From: Tieghemiomyces parasiticus
Lineage: Eukaryota; Kickxellomycota; Dimargaritomycetes; Dimargaritales; Dimargaritaceae
DNA: 64,000 nucleotides
Direction of reading: 5' to 3'
Assembly (NCBI GenBank): GCA_027575765.1
Contig: JANBPT010000085.1
Coordinates: 1 to 64,000, forward strand
Position numbers and translations under genes: made by a program. Of this stretch, positions 32,101 to 42,400 are shown piece after piece (position 1 is the first letter of the stretch; each line of letters starts with the position of its first letter). Below the pieces are notes generated by a model, which was not told the origin of the DNA, made no database searches, and was given only the letters and a program-made list of their open reading frames with translations.

Positions 32101-34731
32101 GCCAAAGCATCGGATAATCCTCCTACCCCCACGTTAGCTGAAACCGTCGCAGCCGCCGCCGCCGCTGCCGCCGCCGCGGTTGCCGAGGGCCTTGCGCCCA
32201 CCCTCTCCCCGGCGCCTGTTTCGCGGCCGCCGCGTCAGTTACTCTTCCATGGGCCCTCTCTCCAGATCCTCAATAGCGTGTCGGCCAAACAGTGCTATCT
32301 ACTCCTGTTTACGGACGTCCTGGTGGTGGCACGCTCCTTCCGGCGACCTACGGCCCCAGGGGCCGGCATGCCCTCAGGGTTCACCCTGCAGGACATGTTC
32401 CAGGTTCGGAGCGTAGTGCCGCTCTACCGCGCCCAAGTCCACCTAGAGCGCCACCCGACCAGCCAGAGTCCGGCCCTAAAACCCATCAGTCGGACCCACT
32501 CGGAGCACGACTACGCCCACCTGGACCCCACTCCCACGGTCGGCCCTGCCCACTCGTCTCCGGGCCGCAGCCTCTGGATGGAACCCCGCTTGCGTGCTGC
32601 CTGCCGCCAGTTCGAAGCCAACCCGCTCCTGGCTATCCTACAACTACTCCAGGAGAAACTGGTTCCACCTGACGCTGAGTCGGTGGCTGCGTTCCTATAT
32701 CGGACCACCCTTCTCAATCGTAAGCAGCTTGGCATGTACCTCGGCTATGGCTGTCGCCATGCTTGGCGAAGTCGCGAACCCGTACTGACTTCCCCGTACA
32801 ATCAGCACATGACGCGCGCGGACCCACACTACCTGCGCAAACTGGCCGTCCAGCACCCGCTGGGCGCAGACATTGAACGCCGCCGCCGCTTCCACCACGC
32901 CGTGACGTGGGCCTTCCTTGACCGATTCCGCTACCATCCTCTACCCGTGGACGAGGCACTACGCATCTTCTTGCTCTATATTCGACTGCCCAGTGACCCC
33001 CATGTCATTGACTACCTGCTCGAAACCTTCGCCCGCCACTGGTACGAGAGCGTGCAGGAGGCAGTTGGCAGTGGCGGCGTGGCCGGCGAGGAACAACCAT
33101 CGCCGGCGTCCGGACGGACTCCACCGCGGATTCGCGAGTTCTTCGAACCGGCCTCTCCAGAACTCACCGTCAAATTGGTGTACGCCACCATGACCCTCAA
33201 TTCCGACCTGCATAACCCGCTCCTACAACGCGAGTCCACGCCCGAACTGGCCTACGTGGACTTTGTCACCAAGTTTAAGGTGGCAGGGGCGGCTCGCGGC
33301 CGTGGCGAACCGAACTACGATGCTGATCTGTCCCTCGACGACCTGCCGCTGGCCGAGTTATCGGCGCACCATATGGACCAGTACGAGACCGAGGTGCCCT
33401 CGGCATACCTTGAAGCTGTATTCCACCGCGTGTTGACGGATAAGTTGGAGATGGCCGCCGACTCCAAACGAGTCATGGTCCATTTCCAGTCCGCTCCGGA
33501 CTGTGCGGCCACCGTGGGAACTGGCAGAGGGGCCACGTCGGCCACCAGCGGCGGCGTCGGTACTAGTGACATATCCGGCCCGCTGCCTAATGCCCTCCTT
33601 GCATTTCCACCCTCTTTCAAGAACGGCCCGCTTAATTTCTCGACCGACTTGTTCCCCAACCGCTTGATTATGCATGGGGCCCCCTCGCGCGACCTGCGGG
33701 CATACCTAACCTCTGTTCCACTCGACCCGTCGGCGTCGCCAGCCCCCGTTGCCGACCTCCTGCGTAGCCTTACCCCTGCCGCGGAGGTCTGGATCCGGAT
33801 ACCCTACCCGGACCCATCCTACCGCGTCCGCCTCTACTCATCCTCGCTCGTCTGTGTCCCCGAGGTGGTAGATTTTGCTGACAGCAGAGTGCAACGTGTG
33901 GCCATCTACCCTACCGCTCTGGGTCGCACCACTCTGTACTTTATTCCTCGCGGTCGTAACAGCCGGGTATACGCCGGACTACCCGTCAAGAGTGTCCTCG
34001 TCGAGGGCGGGTTCATGGAGCATACGGTGACCGTCTCACTCAGCGTGTCCCCGCCGCCACCGCCTGCGACACCAATTCCCGGGGTAGACCCCGCCAAAGC
34101 AACGGGACCTGGCACTCTCTACCACCCCGGGCACGGCCATTCCCCACACGCGCCCACGGCAAAGCTCAAACGGTACATGTTTGGGTTTAGCTCCAGCGTG
34201 GCCAAGGAACGCTGGGTCCAGGCTATCCAGCAGGCCGTCGCGGATTACCACAGCCCTCCAACCACTAACGCCGCGCAGCTGCTGCCGCCGCTCGGACGGT
34301 CGGCTTCCGATTCGGATTCGGTGGCGGACCCGCCTCGTTCCGCCGGTCAGGCTGACATTTCTGGCACCAGCGCCACGACCAGCCCCACGAGCCGCCCGTT
34401 GCTCATGGCCAGCCTCAGCTCTCCGTCCATCATGCGCAGTACAGGCAACCAACCATTGCGTCCGCCATTCCACCGCTTGAACTCGTCGGTGTCCTCGTCC
34501 CCCGCGCCCTCGCTCTTGTCCCTGACCACCTCCCGCCAGATGCCCCACCCTACCACGGGTTCAGTCTACACGTCACCCATCCAGATCGCCGAAGAGTTTT
34601 TGCAGCACATCGAGCAGGCCGTCCGCCAGCACCATCAGAAGCACCCATTACCCCTGGAGCACAGCCCCGGGCAGTTCCCGCCTAATTCCATCCCGGGCAC
34701 GAACCTTATCCGACATATTTGTCAGCTATAA
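29101..34731 (+). CDS. PH-Sec7-PH Arf guanine nucleotide exchange factor (Syt1-like)
   Basis: 1,876 residues. Sec7 domains load GTP on Arf GTPases to start vesicle budding. Residues 1-1,030 are disordered (Pro/Ser/Arg-rich, with an Ala run near 1,020). A PH-like fold (about 1,046-1,110; CYLLLFTDVLVVAR) precedes the Sec7 domain (about 1,163-1,395; VAAFLYRTTLLNRKQLGMYLG, ALRIFLLYIRLP, MTLNSDLHNPLL). A second PH domain (about 1,512-1,717; closing WVQAIQQAV) follows. The order matches fungal Syt1-type GEFs. Two oddities: the residue after YLG, normally the catalytic glutamate, is Tyr, and about 45 extra residues follow before the next helix (FHHAVTWAFLDRF). I use ATG 29101, the first ATG after a 724-nt ATG-free stretch. 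AATAAA follows at 34858. Confidence 0.9.
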   Translation: MPASHRLTAEAFPARGPPVFRIHSAPDTSPRAHNLGKPHSHPGPASPGRLESSSVPCDGPVLMRSDDAQALSHPHHTAPRLQKSHRQGPPPSRHPPETQASNGWHEDRYRPPSEPETELNPKRVSHIKRQPAISTKNPRSSYRLSCRPAAPAGSVANPPPQAPRPRPDSTAPPPSRSQTRRRRNARKSKTLSIIGQDPTPQQLQDMLMSPLDALIRHFASELAVLGQEAKVRDRPGPVIRKAPGQGPRRVAMADLVQPLLAANRAAVTDSSPPVTPSAPARQGQSPKTPSPSVRSQSQEAKAPGKSTPSDDDPDPIPRSPPIPRSRPVQRSQDVFQRLSIYREAQRIDSANGTVDTSLLRRSRSFADFFNVLHEKEQDLARSHSISHTFGHGSPKGPMPNPRFQADQRSGVGRRPGHPVTAAIPNPAPAILAGSPLSPSPPPGSQIERALSVLRTLYKAAPGSEAGGGEEPHRAAVSTVRSASLGSARAFRGAGRHETTEQLALSQAPPPITRARSVCVLRAPVSPVSQQAEVVVLRGGDVILNPAASPPSYRAPILPRPSVAAPNSTPTTPEAPARALPRHGTGSGASPTLKAEASPLRSPHSSPALSARSIGASPTLSPEMEASSEPRFGHFRPPVPQSLVRRRLQFEPMAVLVIAPYGTVPEDRPLSTALHRRSRIFVDNPRSVPTSPTVSPCKSGTTNFVRSTPRAGHRLSTIQTPDKDPPPRLRKQNTRRHPITFYYQPQHAASDASGGARPSMRDSIQDLNYLSRQSFEQQLLDSVGADTASHLDPSALTMGKARVDHPRPISFFASNDPDLPQALSSRDDQSASTFIIPHSLVSRARKNRFIRREALSMVLLDQVVDLHIEEMQRQASEPTPRIGGFGVPHPEITFLRELGRTAPSDTDRPPTVQTPIATAAESAPALPELPFSASAPSLIDASRPPPPEEGHTFAAVSPSPPPPPKDGDKSAARNRSGSLTFGKPDPPKSAPSPIASTLAAAAKASDNPPTPTLAETVAAAAAAAAAAVAEGLAPTLSPAPVSRPPRQLLFHGPSLQILNSVSAKQCYLLLFTDVLVVARSFRRPTAPGAGMPSGFTLQDMFQVRSVVPLYRAQVHLERHPTSQSPALKPISRTHSEHDYAHLDPTPTVGPAHSSPGRSLWMEPRLRAACRQFEANPLLAILQLLQEKLVPPDAESVAAFLYRTTLLNRKQLGMYLGYGCRHAWRSREPVLTSPYNQHMTRADPHYLRKLAVQHPLGADIERRRRFHHAVTWAFLDRFRYHPLPVDEALRIFLLYIRLPSDPHVIDYLLETFARHWYESVQEAVGSGGVAGEEQPSPASGRTPPRIREFFEPASPELTVKLVYATMTLNSDLHNPLLQRESTPELAYVDFVTKFKVAGAARGRGEPNYDADLSLDDLPLAELSAHHMDQYETEVPSAYLEAVFHRVLTDKLEMAADSKRVMVHFQSAPDCAATVGTGRGATSATSGGVGTSDISGPLPNALLAFPPSFKNGPLNFSTDLFPNRLIMHGAPSRDLRAYLTSVPLDPSASPAPVADLLRSLTPAAEVWIRIPYPDPSYRVRLYSSSLVCVPEVVDFADSRVQRVAIYPTALGRTTLYFIPRGRNSRVYAGLPVKSVLVEGGFMEHTVTVSLSVSPPPPPATPIPGVDPAKATGPGTLYHPGHGHSPHAPTAKLKRYMFGFSSSVAKERWVQAIQQAVADYHSPPTTNAAQLLPPLGRSASDSDSVADPPRSAGQADISGTSATTSPTSRPLLMASLSSPSIMRSTGNQPLRPPFHRLNSSVSSSPAPSLLSLTTSRQMPHPTTGSVYTSPIQIAEEFLQHIEQAVRQHHQKHPLPLEHSPGQFPPNSIPGTNLIRHICQL

Positions 34732-34857
34732 GTTGTATTGCGCATGGGAAAGATGTAGAAGAGGGAGGGAGGGAAGGATGATGGGGATGGTAAACAATAC
34801 ATACATACCCTTAGTTGTGATTGCAAGGTGCCCGTACGACAATGTAAACCCAGATTT

Positions 34858-34863
34858 AATAAA
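34858..34863 (+). terminator. AATAAA poly(A) signal of the Sec7 gene
   Basis: Exact AATAAA 127 nt after the stop, in the 316-bp gap before the converging HAS1. Confidence 0.45.
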
Positions 34864-35047
34864 CATGTTGAAACACTGCCGAAGCGATACTGTGACAGGT
34901 CTGTAATTTACCCATCTTGGCGAGCGACTTGATGTGGCACAGGGTGATTGGGCCCATCGGATTTAGGCCCAATTAATGGATTCGTAGCAACCACCGCGTG
35001 TTTAATATAAGCCTAGATGCAAACGAGGAAAAACATCAAGATGGTAA

Positions 35048-36919
35048 TCAACCGGTCTTGGGCTTGGGCGCCCGCTTGTTCCGGTCCTGGGTGCTGCGAC
35101 CCCGCTTATTCACATCCACGTGGGGCACGATTGTGAGGCCGAACGACTTGGCAACCTTATCAAGCTTGAGGGAATCAAGGCTGAAGACCTTTTTAAGGGC
35201 GGTGGAGTTGTAGGCCTTAAGAAACGACGAGTAGGCGCCGACGGCGCTGGTGTGAAGGTAATGATTTTTGGCCAATAGGTTCTCGAGCTGGGGTTGGATA
35301 TTGGCCACCTTGCTCGGCGGGAACTGGTACTCGTTGAGCGGCACCTTGGCCTGCTTAAGGTAGCTGAGGAACCCGAGGTTTTCCGGCGTGAGGAACAGGA
35401 GGGAGCGGCCGCTACGGCCGGCGCGGGCCGTCCGGCCCACGCGATGAATGTACTCGCGGGGGTCATCCGGGGGGTCGTACTGGATGATCCAATCGACGGC
35501 GGGAATATCCAGGCCGCGGGCGGCCACATTGGTACAGAGGAGAGCGCCCTTGTCGGCGTTACTATACTCAAAGAAAGTGGCCGTGCGCTTGTTTTGGGAC
35601 ATGCGACCGTGAAGACCCAGGACCGGCACGTCGATGTAGTTGAGGAGCTCGGTGTGGTAAGCCACGGACTTGCAAGACGATAGGAACACAATGACCTTCT
35701 TCTCCCGGTACTTGCGCAGCATGGTGAAGAGCAGCATGAAACGCTTGTCAATCTCAGTCACCACGTACCCCTGGTCCAGGTTATCGGCCGTGGATGCGTC
35801 CTTCTTCTCGTCCACGTTGATGTAGAGCGGGCCACGCTTAAGGGAGATGCGGGCCAGGTCCTGCACCTTGGTGGTCTGGGTGGCCGAGAAGAGAAGGGTC
35901 TGGCGGTCGGCGGTCGGGAGGAGTTTGACAATTTGTTTCATTTCGAGCTCGAACCCGCAGTCTAGGATGCGGTCGGCTTCGTCGATGACCAAGGCCTTCA
36001 GGTTGCTGTACACAAAGTGCTTGGTGTTCTGCATGTGGTCCAATAGGCGGCCCGGGGTGGCTACCAAAATGTTGACGCCCTTGGCCAGCTTAGTGGCCTC
36101 GGCGTTACGGTTGGCTCCACCAATCACGAGTCCGAAGGTCTGGGAATGGAATTTCATCAGGTCGCGCAGCACCCCGAAGATCTGGAGCGCCAGCTCGCGG
36201 GTCGGCGTGATGATCACCACACCCGCGCCGTTGTGCGGCTTGAACTGCAACTGGGAGAGCAGCTCGATGGCCGGGATCAAAAAGGCCACCGTCTTGCCCG
36301 ATCCGGTCTTGGCCGCGCCCAAAATATCGCGCCCGGCCAGGGCCGGCGGGATACACCTCGCCTGAATTTCCGTCATGCGCTTGAATCCCATCTGCTGGAT
36401 CGCTTCCAAGGTGGCTGAGCTGGCCTTGAGGCTGGCGAAGTTAAAGCTCACGTCGTCCTGGGTACCAGTCTCGTACTCGATTTCTTTGCTGGCGCCAACC
36501 TTCCGCCGCTTCTTGATCTCCTTGGGTGCGGTCTCGGCGGCCGATGCGGAAGCCGTGGTCTCTGAGGAAGCCGGAGTATCAACGTCCATCCCGTCATCAG
36601 GTTTCGCGGCGGTCTCGCTGGCCGGTTTCTTACCCCGGTTACGCGATCTCTTTGAGGTGGCCTTAGCCGGGGTGACTGCAGGAGTGGAGGCAGTGTCCGA
36701 CGCCAGTGCCGGGGCATTGGACGTGGTCTTACTGGGCTTCTTTTTTTTGGCGAGCGAGACGGGAGCTGTGTCGACTTCCATGTCGTTACTAACCGGGGCA
36801 GGGATCTTGGAGGCGGATTCCCGCGTCTCACTGGGCTTGGAGCGGCGGCGCTTACTAGCCTTCTTGGCTTCGGTGTTGACCGAGGCCTCCGGCACGTTGG
36901 CTACCGGAGATGGGGCCAT
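35048..36919 (-). CDS. HAS1: DEAD-box RNA helicase Has1
   Basis: 623 residues from ATG 36917-36919. Has1 (human DDX18) is a nucleolar helicase needed for 40S and 60S subunit maturation. A Lys/Ser/Ala-rich tail of about 150 residues precedes the helicase core. All motifs are present: Q motif ([10 protein letters not shown]), motif I (AAKTGSGKT), Ia (PTRELALQ), II (DEAD in VIDEADRIL), III (SAT), the second-domain HGRMSQ and ARGLD, and VI ([10 protein letters not shown]). The C-terminus has the Has1-type block ([17 protein letters not shown], then KSFGL) and a basic end. No intron. It is convergent with the Sec7 gene and divergent from SVP26. Confidence 0.96.
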   Translation of the reverse strand: MAPSPVANVPEASVNTEAKKASKRRRSKPSETRESASKIPAPVSNDMEVDTAPVSLAKKKKPSKTTSNAPALASDTASTPAVTPAKATSKRSRNRGKKPASETAAKPDDGMDVDTPASSETTASASAAETAPKEIKKRRKVGASKEIEYETGTQDDVSFNFASLKASSATLEAIQQMGFKRMTEIQARCIPPALAGRDILGAAKTGSGKTVAFLIPAIELLSQLQFKPHNGAGVVIITPTRELALQIFGVLRDLMKFHSQTFGLVIGGANRNAEATKLAKGVNILVATPGRLLDHMQNTKHFVYSNLKALVIDEADRILDCGFELEMKQIVKLLPTADRQTLLFSATQTTKVQDLARISLKRGPLYINVDEKKDASTADNLDQGYVVTEIDKRFMLLFTMLRKYREKKVIVFLSSCKSVAYHTELLNYIDVPVLGLHGRMSQNKRTATFFEYSNADKGALLCTNVAARGLDIPAVDWIIQYDPPDDPREYIHRVGRTARAGRSGRSLLFLTPENLGFLSYLKQAKVPLNEYQFPPSKVANIQPQLENLLAKNHYLHTSAVGAYSSFLKAYNSTALKKVFSLDSLKLDKVAKSFGLTIVPHVDVNKRGRSTQDRNKRAPKPKTG

Positions 36920-38511
36920 GCTGGTCAGGGATTTAATGGGAATGGGAGTTGAGTTAATTGATAGACGGAGGCAAATGGAATCGGGTCAGGTGGATGAGTT
37001 AAAAAATATGTAGGGGTAAAAAGCACTAGCAAATCCTAAAGCAAGTGAGCAGACGTGATATTGGTAGTAACAACGATAGTAGGCTGCCAATAGAAGTAAA
37101 AAAAAATAAATGAGCCAGAGGCATAGCTGGCAGGCAGCAATCAACAGTACCATCGCTTTAGGACTCGCGGAACTCGGTCAGAACGACTTGCGAAGGCAGC
37201 AGGTCAAAGTGAACGAACGAATGAGAGAAAAAAAAAAAAGAGGTCATAACTGACTTTACATCGATGTCGGCTAACCCTTAGGCAAAGAGGGATATATATT
37301 AATCACGTGACGATAGTTGTGGTAGGAGATGATTCAGAGTTGGAATATGAATAATTAAGCATTTAGTAGATTATGGTCATTCATTAGTAACGACTGTTGG
37401 CACATTAATATATACATATATAGCGAAAGGGCCTGTAGCTTGGGGACTTGTCGGTATACCACTAGTGTAGAGGAGTGGTTAAGAAATAATAGAGGTGCTT
37501 GAAGAAGTATAAAAGGTGTCGTTCATAAGGAGGCGTGGGCTAGATGGCTGCGAAAAGGCACGGCAGGAAGAGGTTGTATTTTAAATAGCGGCTGCAGAAG
37601 AGGCCAAATGTACCATGGTGATGAGGGGTGGGTGGCAAACTAGGGGGATGGCGCACGCCAGTCTGTACGGGCTAGATGCGGGAGGATAGGGAGTGGAACC
37701 GGATATCGTTCTTGCCGGTGTACATATCGTGGTGTTGGGTCATTCTAGGCGGCCGCAACAATCTACTAACGGATGTTCCCTGGCGGGGATCGCGTTGCTT
37801 GGTAAGAAAAGTTGGGGCCCGTTGGCATCCCTTCGATTAGCTACTGCAGGCCCATAACACCAAACGAGTGACCCTTTCCTTGCCGGTTCAGTGCAGTGAA
37901 TGGCCTCCGAGCCGTACCACTCGGGGCCTTACTGTAGGCAATCCCAACCACTTAGCATCGTATCCAGTTGCGTATGATCACTCCCTGGCACATTCAAAGT
38001 CCTGCACTTCAGTCCTGGCGGCAGTACTAAAAGCTGTTAAAGCGAATTCTGCGTCTTTGAGCGGACAGACCCCGGTTGCGGTTAGTGCCGCTGATGCTTT
38101 AATTATGTCGCATATAATGGAAAAATCAGTAGCTCTCGGCTTGGTAAAGGTATGACACGTCGGCGTAGCTAGGTTTCGGTATCACAGCAAGTTACGGTTT
38201 CGCTGCGACTGCCCTTGGCTGCTCAGGGTTCGGGGGGGGGACCAGCCCAAACCCGTCCAGTGCCCCAGAGTGCAGCATCTGACGTTCAACCTTTCTGACT
38301 CAGAATTGCCACCATCTGCATTGGTCCGTCGCTGGACCCATCTCCTTCTAGTCCCCCTCCTCTGAATTGCAGCCTTCGTTGTCTGTGTCCTCCGAACGGT
38401 CCACGCCGCCCGAACTGCCCTGCCACTGGCACGCATCCCCCCACGTTGCAGCCCCTTGTGTTCGCCTCCTTGTTTCCACACCCTTAGTCCCCACGCATAG
38501 ACTTCTACGCC
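36920..38511. other. Divergent promoter region, HAS1 and SVP26
   Basis: 1.6 kb. AT-rich with short A runs near HAS1. The last 357 nt before SVP26 (38155-38511) have no plus-strand ATG and contain a G9 run at 38230-38239. No gene seen; a 95-codon frame at 37868-38155 has no ATG start and no family features. Confidence 0.45.
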
Positions 38512-39440
38512 ATGGCCGGATTCATGGCACTATTGAGCATTCTCGGGGCTCTCGTTGCCCTCGGTTTCGCCGTGTTCTGCCTGGTATGCGGCCTGTACCA
38601 CATCTCGGAGCTCGTGGAGGAGAAGACAGCGGCGGTCCGCCACGCTATTCTTTACAGCACCTGGCTGGTGGTGGCCCTCCATCCGCTACTATGGCTTGCC
38701 GACGGCTTGCCCTGGCCTCGGCTACTGTTTTCGCTGTTCTGTCAAGTTGTCTACAGTCTACACCTGGGCACGTTCCCCTACACCAACACTGAGGGCTTCA
38801 CCTTCATTGCCACTTGCGGTAGGTGATAACATGCCAACAGCGTGGTTGGCCGACCGTAGCCGGATATATCCTCCCTCGTAAACCATATCCGCCATACCAA
38901 CGGCCAGGGCAGTGGGCCCGTCATAGTTGATCTACAGGTTGTAACCCTCTTTCTGCCTCCGCACTCTGCCCCATCCTTTCACGGTACCTACACCTAGTCC
39001 TTGTCATCTGTAACCACTTTCTCTGGTTCCTTTATTTCATCGACCACCATTTCGCCACGACCGAGGCGGTGTCCTTCTTAGTGATGTGTGTCTGGCTGGT
39101 ACCGCTCATGTATCTAGTCTCCCTCACGTCTAGTGAGAACCAGCTGCCGGATATGGGTAAGCGACCATTTACCCGGTTAAGGGACTATTACTACTGGGGC
39201 TGATCGGAGAGAAAAGGCCAAACTGGCCTGCGTTCTTCGGCAGGCAAATACTAAAATTTACCCCTCACCCTCCTCTACCTTCCCCGGTATACTGCCCCAC
39301 ATCCGCGTCCTGCCCTATCTACAGCCCATAACCCTCATATGAGGAACGCTCAAAAGACACCCGGGATCCTAAAGTCCTTCTTTGGTACAATCCTGGGCAA
39401 GTCGGAAACACCCTTGCCAGCCAAGAAGCGGACATTCTAG
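38512..39440 (+). CDS. SVP26: Svp26/TEX261 family ER-Golgi membrane cargo adaptor
   Basis: Exons 38512-38818, 38998-39156 and 39325-39440 join in phase, giving 193 residues. Svp26 sorts Golgi mannosyltransferases into COPII vesicles; TEX261 is the animal counterpart. Family marks: the N-terminal CGLYHISELVEE (TEX261-like AGLYYLAELIEE), four membrane segments, a TFPYTNTEGFTFIATC block at the exon 1 end, CNHFLWFLYFIDHHF in exon 2, the ENQLPDMG loop, and a short Lys-rich cytosolic tail ending PLPAKKRTF. Donors are GTAGGT and GTAAGC. The 3' ending corresponds to the usual full length of the family. The fungal symbol is assigned by family membership. Confidence 0.9.
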
Positions 39441-42400
39441 CCGGTTTCCGATCTATCAAGCCGAATCGAATGACTTGCTTATATGTGGTGACAGTGCTCG
39501 ATCCGGGACATGGAGTTCGGTAAAGCATATATAGCCCGCCCCACTGCCATTGGTGTATGTTAAGACCTACTTCACCGAGTACGCGCTAACCGCTCCAGAT
39601 AGGGGTAAGAGGGAGGGAGAACCGAAGGTGATTCAATTTCTTCGGATTTGTTTGTCGTTCGTGGCTGCGTATGTTACACGCCACCAATTCGGCCCTTCTT
39701 TCCTGGGTGCCGATCTCCGCTTTATCCTGTCAAAATTTTGGAATCAGCCACTTTTGGACCTGCTTTTCATTCTGCCCTTACATTCCCAGTTGCTAATTAT
39801 CATTCAGAAAAGTCCGACCTGTCGGTCTGATTAGTAGCCATTGTGTTCATTTCACCAATCTATGTAATCACGCCACACCAAGGTGACCATATCAACACGC
39901 AACAGTTGGCCACTTCTTTTTACGGATATTTTCAAGCGGGTATCTTGATCAGTACGAAGGCCACTGAACTGGAGTGTATTGGATGGCCGTCACCTGCTGA
40001 CAAGGTTTTGGCATGGGTGAAAGGGACTGCCAAATTGAAGGCCGCTTTATTGCGGTGGTGGCCTTGTTGCGTTCTTATCTCTTTATGCAGAGACTCAGCC
40101 ACCTACCAGATTTCTGTACAGCTGGAGTCAGTGTTTGCCATCAATGGTTCACCTTTAGGGTCTCCACTTCGTGGAGAGTACAACCGAGAAGCGACCAACG
40201 AATACTACTGATTGTGAGGCTTTCCTCTGCATGGCTCACGCCACGAGCACGAGCTGTTACTTTAACAGGCCTTTTCCAAGCCGCCAAACAGGTGGGTGTA
40301 ATGGGGAGGGGGTAGAGCTGTTCTATTTGAGGGCGAAGGATCTCTTCTTTAGAGTTAATCAACTCCCACTCTACCATCCAGCTACCCCACCTCCAGCATC
40401 TACTTCGCCCAAACTTTTCTCCTGGGTATACTAAGGGAGGACACTGATGGCACGAGAAGCCCCTGACAACGCAATAGTAGGCAGGCAGCCCTACATATCA
40501 CCAGCTATGGCGCAGCGTTGAGCGGGAGGGCGCCAGGCGGAACAGCTTTCCTAATATCAAGGACTTCAAGTACACATAGACGACATCAACAGCTGCTCGG
40601 GTGCAGAAGTTGGCATAACCCCATGGCCACCTTCACACATATCGGCGCAAATAGTGGGGTGCTGGATTGATATCGACCAGCGCCCTGCAGAAAGTAAAAT
40701 CGGCAGGGTAATTTAGCGCATTAGGGTTACGATGGGATTACCAGAAGAGAATAGGGAAATCAAGGGTTCCACTAAGGTGAAGAGACGGTGCCAATTTGCG
40801 GGAGTCAGGCACAAAGGTGGCTCGAGTGGCCGCCAATAGGGAAAGCGGTTATTTAAAGTACTCACAGGTACGACTGTGAGCTGACTAAAAAGAAGGCTTT
40901 CCTTCACAATTCCAAGTCTATAGTGCCTTCTCTCAGTAACCTGAAAATGACTATGGGGCGCTGCTATAGTTGGTACATAGAGCGGAAAAGCCGCTATGTC
41001 CAGGAGGGGAAGGGGCTGTCTCCTTGATTACACCTTGTATTCCGGAGTTTATAGTAAACAGTCAGTCCAAATGAGGAGGGCTAGATCAAAATATCGAGGA
41101 GCTTTAACATAATCACGCCTCCGGGTTCGAAGGCACCACATACTACTCCAAACATCCTCGTACGCTGAGATGTAGCCCGAACACAAAAGGGGGATTTGCT
41201 TCCCGGAAAGGTAGGGCTGTTGACGCCTTTGGAGTTTATGGGCTTCGCCTTCACGTGCAGGATGATAGAACCCCAAAGCCAATCGAAGATGTATAACGCG
41301 GTACCTGCGTGATATCCGTTGAGGCACTTTGATATGTGGGTTAGACACCTCTCAATTCAACGCCAATCTAACAGGGTAGCCATGGCAGGACCGTTCCTTA
41401 ATTTGACCTTTAATCCGATTATTGGTGCGTAGCCTTCCGAGATGCCATCGGAGTATTGGCCACTGGGGGATCATATCATCCATTCATAGAAAGGCACTGG
41501 CCCACCGACCGCCGGGCCATCTAGTGCACTCTGAGGTGGTTACGGATGAGGCACCAATGCTACGACAAGTGGTTCCATCAATTGATTGCTGAGGGTGAAG
41601 AGAACCTGGATGAGAGATAGCAATTACGGATAGGCGGCAACTTATTAGATTCCGTTGAAAATCTCAGGGCCGCATCACAAAACTCACCCAACCCTATTCC
41701 TATCTGTAAACTTTTCCTTTAAAACCCGGTCAACTTCGTGCGATCAAACACTCCCGCTTCGAGCATTCACGAATCCGACACTCTACCTGCCCGGAAGAAT
41801 CCCACAGTGCGTGAAGGACACTCGTTACCAGCCTCGGTCCCTAACTGGCAGTTGCGCGTTCGGATAGAGCCTGTCAACGACCAGACTGCGGGTTTAAGTG
41901 GGTCCAAAGTCATCTCACCCCAGGTCACGTAGAACTAAAGATGAAAATTGATTGCGATTGCCCGTACTCATTTCGATCTAGTTGTACGGGGAAGTCGTTA
42001 ATGCCACGCTAAACAATGAGCAATTGGTAAAGCGGGAGAAACAGGGACAGCAAAGGAGGCCGCGTTGGTTATAGTAGCCTCGGTAGATCTAATGGGGCCT
42101 ATATAGGCTGCTACCACTGGTCTATTCTATCGTCAGAGCTACCTGGCCATACCTTAAAGATTTGATCCAGATTAAGACCGGAATTGGGAAGGTAAATAAG
42201 GAGCTTTGTAGCTGGATGATCGGTCTTCTACCATGCAGGAGGGTGTCAATGTGGCTACTTTCCCCTTTACGGCCTAGTAGAAAATAGTCAAGGTTACGCA
42301 TAGCATTTTTAGACATCCGCAATGTCTCGTCGTACTACACGCAGTGATAACGAACCCCAACGCTTTGCGCTAGAATGGTGATATGCGATATATAATGAAG

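Noticed and set aside
31464..32201. Minus-strand 245-codon frame inside the Sec7 gene
   Set aside because: Low-complexity antisense of the disordered Pro/Ala region.
41120..41140. tRNA B-box-like GGGTTCGAAGG
   Set aside because: No matching A box or acceptor stem nearby.
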